Source of the DNA: Crenalkalicoccus roseus
Lineage (GTDB): Bacteria; Pseudomonadota; Alphaproteobacteria; Acetobacterales; Acetobacteraceae
Length of the DNA stretch: 64,000 nt
Direction: 5' to 3'
Assembly (NCBI RefSeq): GCF_004761865.1
Contig: NZ_SJDM01000005.1
Span: 124,001-188,000, forward strand
Shown: one piece after another, positions 53,883 through 60,712 of the stretch
Position numbering within the stretch: position 1 is the first letter of the stretch
Layout: each line of letters begins with the position of its first letter
Notes under the pieces: model-generated
The model's database searches: none
The model's input: only the letters and a program-made list of their open reading frames with translations
Told to the model about the DNA's origin: nothing
Program-made: the position numbers and the translations under genes

Positions 53883-56483
53883 TCAGCCCCGCTGCGGGAG
53901 CGGCAGCTTCACCACCCTGGCGCCCTGCCTGGGGCCGAGGGCGCGGGCGATGGCGGCGGCCAGATCCTCCTGGCGGTAGGGCTTGGCGAGGCGGGGGAAT
54001 TCCGCCGCCGCCTCCCCGGGCAGGTCGGCATAGCCGGTCACGATCACCACCGGCAGCGCCGGGTACCGCTCGCGGATGCGGCGCGCCAGGTCGAGACCGT
54101 TCATCCCCGGCATGGCGTAGTCGGTCAGCACCAGCTCCACCGGCCCGGCGGCGAGCGCCTCCAGCGCCGCGAGGCCGCTGCCGGCGAGGCGGACATCGTG
54201 GCCGAGATCCTCGAGCATCGCCGCCGTGCCGGCCTGGATCAGCGGGTCGTCGTCCACCAGCAGGATGGTGCGGCGCCCGGCGGGCGGGGGCGGGGACTCG
54301 GCAGCGGGGCCCGGCGGCGGCCCGGCCGACGTGGCGGCCTCCGCCACCGGCAGCCACAGCGCCACCGTGGTGCCGCGGCCGGGCTCGCTCTCGATCACCA
54401 GCCTGCCGCCCGACTGCGCCGCCAGCCCGTGCACCATCGACAGGCCGAGGCCCGAGCCCTTGCCCGGCCCCTTGGTGGTGAAGAAGGGCTCGGTCGCCCG
54501 CTTCAGGGTCTCGGCGTCCATGCCGGTGCCGCTGTCGGCGACCGAGAGGCGGACGAAGCGGCCGCGGGGCAGGCCCTCCGGGCGCTCCACGCCGGGGGCG
54601 TCGCCGTCGCGCGCCTCGATCAGCAGCGAGCCGCCCATGGGCATGGCGTCGCGCGCGTTCACGGCGAGGTTCAGCAGCGCCATCTCGAGCTGGTTCGCAT
54701 CCGCGCGCACCGGTGGCAGGCCGGGCGGGATGTCCACCGCGATACGGATGGCGGGGCCAAGGGAGCGGCGCAGCAGCTCGGTCATGCCGCGCACCAGGGC
54801 GCCGAGCTCGATCGCCTGCGGCCGCAGCTCCTGGCGGCGGGCGAAGGCGAGCAGGCGCTGGGTCAGCGCCGCGCCGCGCTCGGCCCCCTGCACCGCGCCC
54901 TCGAGCAGGCGGCGCAGGCGCGGGTCGTCGGGCAGGCGCTTGCGCAGCAGGCCGAGGTTGCCGAGCACCGCCATCAGCAGGTTGTTGAAATCATGCGCCA
55001 CGCCGCCGGTGAGCTGGCCGAGCGTCTCCAGCTTCTGCGCCTCGTGGAGCTGCGCCTGCGCCGCCTTCAGCTCGCTGATGTCGCGCCCCTCGGCGACCAG
55101 CAGCACCACCGCCCCCGTCTCGTCGCGCAGCGGCTTGAGCGAGAAGTCGAGCGTCGCGGCGCGGCCGCCGGCACCGCGCGCCTCGGTCTCGTAGCGCACG
55201 AAGGCGCCCTGGGCGGCGCGGCGGATCGCCTCCTCCAGCCGGGCCCGCGCCGCCTCGTCGCCGCCCTCCCACCAGGGCGCCGCGGCGAAGGGGCGGCCGA
55301 TCACCGCCTCCGGGGCGAGGCCGGCGAAGGCGAGCGCGGTCTCGTTCGCCTCGAGCAGCGTGCCGTCGGGGGAGAGCAGACCGATGAATTGGAATTGCGC
55401 GTTGAAGATGCCGCGGAACCGCGCCTCCTTCTCGCGGAGCCGCCGGTTCGCCTCGGCCAGCGCCGCGGTCCGCTCCGCCACCCGGGCCTCCAGCGCGCCG
55501 CGGGCCTGGCGTAGCGCCGCGTTGGCGGCGGCGAGCTCGGCCAGGGTCCGCTCCTCCCGCCGGCTCAGCGCGCCGGCGACCCAGGCGAGGCCGCCGAGCG
55601 CCACCAGCACGAAGCCGCCGAGCCAGAGGGACCAGACGAGGTCGCGGCGGAACGGCACCAGGGCGCTCTCCACCGGCACGCTGACGGTGGCGATCGCCGG
55701 CCGGCCCTCCAGCGGGCGGAAGGCGACGAGGCGGTCCCGCCCCTCCCGCGCGCCGAGGCGGAGGGCGCCGGCCTGCCCGGCCAGGGCGCGCTCCAGCACC
55801 TCCGGCGCCAGGGAGATCCGCCCGATCTGCTCCGGCGTCAGGCCGGTGCGCGCGATGACGCGCCCCTCCGGCGTCCAGAGGCCGAGATTGGCCCCGCGCA
55901 CCGTCTCGGTGCCGAGCGCCAAGTCCTGGAAGAAGCCGGGGCGCAGGGCGATCTGCACCACGCCCTCGAGCGCGCCGCCGGCGCCGTGGAGCGCGCGGCT
56001 GTAGGTGGAGAGCACGTCGCGGGTGAGGCGGCTGACCAGGGCCTCGCCGATGTGGCGCTCCGCGCCCTCGACATGGGCGCGGAACCAGGGCCGGTCGGCG
56101 AGCGGCGTCTCCGGCGCCGGATGGGCCTCGCTGAGCGCCACCGGCACCCCGTTCGGGTCCACCACCAGGATGTAGCCGCCGGGCAGGCGGCTGGCGAGGC
56201 GGCGCAGCCAGCGGAACGCCTCCTCGTCGCCGCGCAGCGCCATGACGCCGCCGCGGCGCGCGATCCCCTCCACGACCTGGTCTATGACCAGGTCGCCGGT
56301 GTCGAGAATGCGGTGGGCGTGCTCCTCGACAATGCGCGCGAGATCGCGCGCCGAGGCCTCCGCCCAGCGCAGCGCCGAGCGGTGCTCCGACCACAGCGCG
56401 AGGCCGCGCAGGCCGAGATTGGTCACGGCCAGGAGGGCGACGATCAGGTAGACGAGATGGCGGACACGCCGGATGCCGGACAT
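53883..56483 (-). CDS. Hybrid sensor histidine kinase/response regulator
   Basis: An 866-aa membrane kinase. TM1 is at about residues 9-28 and TM2 at about 290-312, enclosing a periplasmic dCache-like sensor domain. A coiled-coil linker, a PAS domain (FRGIFNAQFQFIGLLSPDGTLLEANE), HisKA with H497 (GGVAHDFNNLL), HATPase_c (NLAVNARDAM, DSGTGMD, GSGLGLSMVHGL) and a C-terminal REC with D788 (LVLTDYAMPGMNG) follow. No HTH output partner is adjacent. It lies between the two halves of the repair module, on the same strand as the helicase, 53 bp upstream of it. Confidence 0.93.
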   Translation of the reverse strand: MSGIRRVRHLVYLIVALLAVTNLGLRGLALWSEHRSALRWAEASARDLARIVEEHAHRILDTGDLVIDQVVEGIARRGGVMALRGDEEAFRWLRRLASRLPGGYILVVDPNGVPVALSEAHPAPETPLADRPWFRAHVEGAERHIGEALVSRLTRDVLSTYSRALHGAGGALEGVVQIALRPGFFQDLALGTETVRGANLGLWTPEGRVIARTGLTPEQIGRISLAPEVLERALAGQAGALRLGAREGRDRLVAFRPLEGRPAIATVSVPVESALVPFRRDLVWSLWLGGFVLVALGGLAWVAGALSRREERTLAELAAANAALRQARGALEARVAERTAALAEANRRLREKEARFRGIFNAQFQFIGLLSPDGTLLEANETALAFAGLAPEAVIGRPFAAAPWWEGGDEAARARLEEAIRRAAQGAFVRYETEARGAGGRAATLDFSLKPLRDETGAVVLLVAEGRDISELKAAQAQLHEAQKLETLGQLTGGVAHDFNNLLMAVLGNLGLLRKRLPDDPRLRRLLEGAVQGAERGAALTQRLLAFARRQELRPQAIELGALVRGMTELLRRSLGPAIRIAVDIPPGLPPVRADANQLEMALLNLAVNARDAMPMGGSLLIEARDGDAPGVERPEGLPRGRFVRLSVADSGTGMDAETLKRATEPFFTTKGPGKGSGLGLSMVHGLAAQSGGRLVIESEPGRGTTVALWLPVAEAATSAGPPPGPAAESPPPPAGRRTILLVDDDPLIQAGTAAMLEDLGHDVRLAGSGLAALEALAAGPVELVLTDYAMPGMNGLDLARRIRERYPALPVVIVTGYADLPGEAAAEFPRLAKPYRQEDLAAAIARALGPRQGARVVKLPLPQRG

Positions 56484-56621
56484 GCGCCTGCGCCTCCCTG
56501 TCTCCGGGCTGCGCGATATGCGGGAGGAAGGGCGGCCGTGGCAGGGGCCCCGCCCGGCCCGCCGGTCAAGGCTTCGTGACGAAGGCGGATGCGTTCGGGT
56601 CGCATCGCGGGGCGGAGCGCC

Positions 56622-57656
56622 TCAGCCGCGGCGGAAGGCCAGCACGGCGCGGGTTCCGCTTCCGGCCGGCTCCATCCGCAGCCGGGCCTTGGCCTGCCGG
56701 GCGAGGCGGGGCACCAGGTTGAGCCCGAGGCGGTGCCTCGGCACCTGCTGGCGGACCGAGTCGGGCAGGCCGACGCCGTCATCCTCGACCACGATCTCCC
56801 CCTCGCCGGGCGCCGTCATGCGCAGGGCGAGCAGGATCCGCCCCGGCCGGCCCCAGGGGAAGGCGTGCTGGCAGGCGTTCACCACCAGCTCGTTCACGAT
56901 CAGCGCCAGAGGGGTCGCCTGCGCCACCGGCACCATCACGCCGGGCTCGAGCCGCTCCTCCAGCCGGATGCCCGGCCGCCCTGCCGTCTCGACCGCGAGC
57001 CGCGCGGTGGCCGAGAGTTCGGGGCCAAGCTCCACGCCGGCATCGCCGCAGACGCGGAACATGCGGTCCTGCACGTGGCTCGCCAGCATCACCCGCGTCG
57101 CCGCCGCGCGCAGGGCCTGTGCCACCGCCGGGTCGCTCGCCCGTCCGGCCTGCAGGGTGAGGAAGGAGGTGGTCGCCTGGGTGTTGTTCTTCACGCGGTG
57201 GTGCAGCTCGGCGAGCAGCGCCTCCCGCTCCGCCAGCATGCGGTGCCGCTCCTCCAGCGCCTGCTTCATCTCGGTGACGTCCACGCAGGAGCCGAAATAG
57301 CCGGCGAAGGCGCCGTTCACCTCATAGGGGCGGCCGTTGTCCAGCACCCAGCGCCAGGCGCCGTCATGCCGGCGCAGGCGGTAGTCCATGGTGAAGGGGC
57401 GGCGCGCCTCGAAGGCCGCGGCGTAGGTCGCGAGGCAGCGGTCGAGGTCCTCGGGGTGCACCCCCTCGGTCCAGCCGAAGCCGAGCTCCTGCTCCAAGCT
57501 GCGGCCGGTGAAGTCGAGCCAGGGCTTGTTGAAGAAGTCGCAGCCCCGGCTGCGGTCGGCGCGCCAGATCATCACCGGCGCGTTGTCGGCCAGCAGGCGG
57601 AACTGGTCGCCGGTCACGCCGGCGAGCGCTACGGATCTGTCCTCGCTTCCCGCCAT
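56622..57656 (-). CDS. PAS-domain sensor histidine kinase, HWE/HisKA_2 type
   Basis: A 344-aa soluble kinase from the ATG at 57656; an ATG at 57701 and a TTG at 57716 would extend it. A PAS domain with a PAC segment (FRLLADNAPVMIWRADRS; DYRLRRHDGAWRWVL) is followed by the HisKA_2 box LHHRVKNNTQ with phospho-acceptor H153, and a HATPase domain (NELVVNACQHAF, EIVVEDDGVGLP). There is no receiver or transmembrane domain. HWE kinases often sense light or general stress in Alphaproteobacteria. No response regulator gene is nearby. Confidence 0.9.
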   Translation of the reverse strand: MAGSEDRSVALAGVTGDQFRLLADNAPVMIWRADRSRGCDFFNKPWLDFTGRSLEQELGFGWTEGVHPEDLDRCLATYAAAFEARRPFTMDYRLRRHDGAWRWVLDNGRPYEVNGAFAGYFGSCVDVTEMKQALEERHRMLAEREALLAELHHRVKNNTQATTSFLTLQAGRASDPAVAQALRAAATRVMLASHVQDRMFRVCGDAGVELGPELSATARLAVETAGRPGIRLEERLEPGVMVPVAQATPLALIVNELVVNACQHAFPWGRPGRILLALRMTAPGEGEIVVEDDGVGLPDSVRQQVPRHRLGLNLVPRLARQAKARLRMEPAGSGTRAVLAFRRG

Positions 57657-57718
57657 CCTGACGCCAAGCCCTTGAACCGCCACGCTGTTGCGAGGCTGCA
57701 TACGCCTGACGCGCAAGC

Positions 57719-57734
57719 GGGGAACAGGTTCCCC
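57719..57734. promoter_or_regulatory. Perfect 16-bp dyad upstream of exonuclease-ligase operon
   Basis: GGGGAACAGGTTCCCC is a perfect palindrome 70 bp before the exonuclease ATG and 19 bp upstream of a TTGACC -35 candidate. It has GAAC/GTTC half-sites with a 2-bp gap, not the alphaproteobacterial LexA spacing. Confidence 0.4.
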
Positions 57735-57752
57735 ACCCTTCGGTGGAGTCGC

Positions 57753-57781
57753 TTGACCGCACCCGCCCCCGCCTCACCTAA
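57753..57781 (+). promoter_or_regulatory. Candidate promoter of exonuclease-ligase operon
   Basis: TTGACC (57753-57758), 17 bp, ACCTAA (57776-57781). The -35 is good and the -10 weak; the start ATG is 23 bp further. Confidence 0.3.
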
Positions 57782-57803
57782 CCACGGGGACGCAAGGAGA
57801 GCC

Positions 57804-58850
57804 ATGCCACCGCATCCCGAAACCTGGCTGCGGGTGACGCCAGAGGGGCTGTTCTGCGTCCCGGGCGGCTTCCACATAGATCCCCTCCGGCCGGTCGCGC
57901 GGGCGGTGATCACCCATGGCCATGCCGATCATGCGCGGCCCGACCACGGCGCGGTGCTGGCGACGCCGGAGACGCTGGCGGTGATGCGCACCCGGCTGGG
58001 GGCGGCGCGGGCCGGGGCCTCGCAGCAGCCGCTGCGGCCGGGGGAGGCGCTGACCGAGCGCGGGGTGCGGCTGTGGCTGCGCCCGGCGGGCCACATCCTG
58101 GGCTCGGCCCAGATCTGCCTGGAATGGCGGGGCAGCCGGGTGGTCGTCTCCGGCGACTACAAGCGCCAGCCGGACCCGACCTGCGCCCCCTTCGAGCCGC
58201 AGCCCTGCGACGTCTTCGTCACCGAGGCCACCTTCGCCCTGCCGGTGTTCCGCCACCCGCCGCCGGAGCGGGAGGCGGCGAAGCTGCTGCACAGCCTCGC
58301 CCTGTTCCCGGAGCGGACGCATGTGGTCGGCTGCTACGCGCTCGGGAAGTGCCAGCGGCTGATCCGGCTGCTGCGCGCCGCCGGCTGGGACCGCCCCATC
58401 CACCTGCACGGCGCGCTGCTCGGGCTGTGCCGGCTGTACGAGGAGCTCGGCGTCGCGCTCGGCCCGCTGCTGCCGGCGACGGCGGCGGATCGGGCGGCGC
58501 TGCGCGGCGCCATCGTGCTGGCCCCGCCCTCGGCGGTGGCCGACCGCTGGGCGCGGCGCCTGGCCGAGCCGGTGGTGGCGCTGGCCAGCGGCTGGATGCG
58601 GGTGCGCCAGCGCGCCAAGTCCCGCGGCGTGGAGCTGCCGCTCGTCGTCAGCGACCATGCCGACTGGGACGGGCTGCTGGCGACGATCGTCGAGGTCGGG
58701 GCGCCGGAGGTGTGGGTGACGCACGGGCGCGACGACGCGCTGGTGCACGCCCTCGGCCAGCGCGGCATCCGCGGCCGGGCGCTGCACCTGGTCGGCCTTG
58801 GCGAGGAGGATGAGGGGCCTGAGGCGGCGCCGGCCGCGGACGCGGCATGA
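57804..58850 (+). CDS. Ligase-associated DNA damage response exonuclease (MBL fold)
   Basis: A 348-aa metallo-beta-lactamase/beta-CASP-type nuclease. The metal motif is VITHGHADHARPDHGAV, further ligands are in GHILGS and SGDYK, and SDHADWDGLL is the late motif. It belongs to the Exo component of the Lhr/MPE/Exo/Ligase repair cluster. AAGGAGA (57794-57800) supports the ATG at 57804. It overlaps the ligase start by 4 bp (ATGA). Confidence 0.92.
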   Translation: MPPHPETWLRVTPEGLFCVPGGFHIDPLRPVARAVITHGHADHARPDHGAVLATPETLAVMRTRLGAARAGASQQPLRPGEALTERGVRLWLRPAGHILGSAQICLEWRGSRVVVSGDYKRQPDPTCAPFEPQPCDVFVTEATFALPVFRHPPPEREAAKLLHSLALFPERTHVVGCYALGKCQRLIRLLRAAGWDRPIHLHGALLGLCRLYEELGVALGPLLPATAADRAALRGAIVLAPPSAVADRWARRLAEPVVALASGWMRVRQRAKSRGVELPLVVSDHADWDGLLATIVEVGAPEVWVTHGRDDALVHALGQRGIRGRALHLVGLGEEDEGPEAAPAADAA

Positions 58851-60457
58851 GCCTGCCCGCCTTCGCCGCGCTGCTGGAGCGCCTGGTCTTCACCCCCGGG
58901 CGCAACGCCAAGCTTGCCCTGCTGCGCGACTGGTTCGCCACCCAGCCCGACCCGGACCGCGGCGTCGGCCTCGCCGCCCTGACCGGGGAGCTGGCCTTCA
59001 CCGCCGCCAAGCCCGCCCTGGTGCGCGACCTGGTGGCGGCGCGCACCGACCCGGTGCTGCTCGCCCTCAGCCACGACTATGTGGGCGACTTCGCCGAGAC
59101 GGTGGCGCTGATCTGGCCGGAGAGGGAGGGGGCGAACGCCCCGCCGCCCGGCTTGGCGGAGGTGGCGGAGGCGCTGGAGCTGACGCCGAAGGCAGGCCTG
59201 CCGGCGCTGATCGCGGGCTGGCTCGACACCCTGGATGCGGGCGGGCGGCTGGCGCTGATCAAGCTGGTGACCGGGGGGCTGCGCGTCGGCGCCGCGGCGC
59301 GCCTCGCCCGCACCGCCCTCGCCGAATGGTCGGGGAAGCCCGTGGAGGCGATCGAGGAGGTGTGGCACGGCGTGGCGCCGCCCTACCTGCCGCTCTTCGC
59401 TTGGCTCGAGGGGCGCGGGCCGCGGCCGGATCCGCGCGGCGCCCCGGTGTTCCGGCCGCTGATGCTGGCACACCCGCTGGACGACGCCGAGGTGGCCGCC
59501 CTCGACCCCGCCGAGTGGCGGGCGGAGTGGAAGTGGGACGGCATCCGGGTGCAGCTCGCCGCCGGGCCGGGCGGGCGGCGGATCTGGAGCCGCGGCGGGG
59601 AGGACGTCTCCGCCGCCTTCCCCGAGATCCTGGAGGCGATGGCGTTCCACGCCGTGCTCGACGGCGAGCTCTTGGTGATCCGGGACGGGGCGGTGGCGCC
59701 CTTCGCCGATCTGCAGCAGCGGCTGAACCGCAAGCTGGTCCCGGCGCGGCTGCGACGCGACGTCCCGGTGGGGGTGCGGCTCTACGACCTGCTGTTCGAG
59801 GGGGAGGAGGATCTCCGCCCGCTGCCCTTCGATGCGCGGCGCCGGCGGCTGGAGGCGTGGGCGGCGCGGGCGCGGCCGGCGCGCATGGACCTCTCCCCGC
59901 AGATCGCCTTCGCTTCCTTCGCGCAGCTCGCGGCGATCCGCTCCGGGGCGCGCGCCGCCTCGATCGAGGGGCTGATGCTGAAGCGCGCCGACAGCCCCTA
60001 TGTCGCGGGGCGGGTGAAGGGGCTGTGGTGGAAGTGGAAGCGCGACCCGCTCTCCATCGACGCCGTGCTGATGTACGCCCAGCGCGGCCACGGCAGGCGG
60101 TCGAGCTTCTACAGCGACTACACCTTCGGCCTGTGGCGCCCGGACGGGCGGGGGGGCGAGGAGCTGGTGCCGGTGGGCAAGGCCTATTCCGGCTACACGG
60201 ACCAGGAGCTGGCCTGGCTCGACCGCTGGATCCGCGCCCACACCATCGCCCGCTTCGGCCCGGTGCGGGAGGTGGAGAAGACCCTGGTGCTGGAGGTGAT
60301 CTTCGACGCGGCGCAGCGCAGCACCCGGCACAAATCGGGCGTGGCGCTGCGCTTCCCGCGCATCGCCCGCATCCGCACCGACAAGCCAGCGGGCGAGGCG
60401 GACCGGCTGGAGAACCTGCTGGCCTATGTGGAGGACCGGCCGTCCGACGATGCCTGA
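58847..60457 (+). CDS. ATP-dependent DNA ligase, cisplatin/Lhr-cluster type
   Basis: A 536-aa ATP-dependent ligase. K229 in the KWDG motif (EWKWDGIRVQ) is the adenylated Lys; WSRGGEDVSAAFPEI is motif III-like region, EGLMLKRADSPYVAGRVKGLWWKWKR contains motifs IV-V, and the N-terminal 190 residues form the helical DNA-binding domain. It seals nicks after the paired nuclease/helicase. It is coupled to the exonuclease gene. No LigD polymerase or Ku genes were seen, so this is not an NHEJ system. Confidence 0.94.
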   Translation: MSLPAFAALLERLVFTPGRNAKLALLRDWFATQPDPDRGVGLAALTGELAFTAAKPALVRDLVAARTDPVLLALSHDYVGDFAETVALIWPEREGANAPPPGLAEVAEALELTPKAGLPALIAGWLDTLDAGGRLALIKLVTGGLRVGAAARLARTALAEWSGKPVEAIEEVWHGVAPPYLPLFAWLEGRGPRPDPRGAPVFRPLMLAHPLDDAEVAALDPAEWRAEWKWDGIRVQLAAGPGGRRIWSRGGEDVSAAFPEILEAMAFHAVLDGELLVIRDGAVAPFADLQQRLNRKLVPARLRRDVPVGVRLYDLLFEGEEDLRPLPFDARRRRLEAWAARARPARMDLSPQIAFASFAQLAAIRSGARAASIEGLMLKRADSPYVAGRVKGLWWKWKRDPLSIDAVLMYAQRGHGRRSSFYSDYTFGLWRPDGRGGEELVPVGKAYSGYTDQELAWLDRWIRAHTIARFGPVREVEKTLVLEVIFDAAQRSTRHKSGVALRFPRIARIRTDKPAGEADRLENLLAYVEDRPSDDA

Positions 60458-60583
60458 CGATCGGCAAGGCGCCTGCGGCCCAGCGGAAGCAGCCCCGGAG
60501 CGGACCCGCCCGAGCGGGCGAAGAGGCCCGCGCGGCCAGCGGGCCGGAGCGCTCGCCGCGAGCCGGGGCGAACGGAAGCGGCC

Positions 60584-60685
60584 CTAGCCCGGCGGACGCC
60601 GCTGCGCCAGCGCCTCCGCCGCCAGCAGGAGCACGGGCAATGCCGCGAGGCAGGCGAGGAGGATCCGGGCGCGGAGGGTCTGCAT
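60584..60685 (-). CDS. Unannotated 33-aa hydrophobic peptide
   Basis: A small frame beginning ATG at 60685 and ending TAG at 60584-60586. It has a basic N-terminus (MQTLRAR), a hydrophobic core of about 17 residues and a signal-peptidase-like ALAQ, then RRPPG. AAGGA (60694-60698) lies 8 nt upstream. It is 27 bp downstream of the 768-aa protein gene on the same strand. It could be a membrane peptide or an exported small peptide. No family recognised. Confidence 0.45.
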   Translation of the reverse strand: MQTLRARILLACLAALPVLLLAAEALAQRRPPG

Positions 60686-60712
60686 GGCCCTGTTCCTTTG
60701 CAATAACTCAGG

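Noticed and set aside
57719-57734. Reading the GGGGAACAGGTTCCCC palindrome as a LexA box
   Set aside because: Half-site spacing is 2 bp, unlike the GTTC-N7-GTTC form of Alphaproteobacteria.
56589-57803. N-terminal extension of the exonuclease frame
   Set aside because: The extension is antisense to the kinase gene; the ATG at 57804 has a good Shine-Dalgarno.
58847-60457. NHEJ ligase LigD
   Set aside because: There is no polymerase/primase or phosphoesterase domain and no Ku gene; the gene belongs to the Lhr/Exo cluster type.
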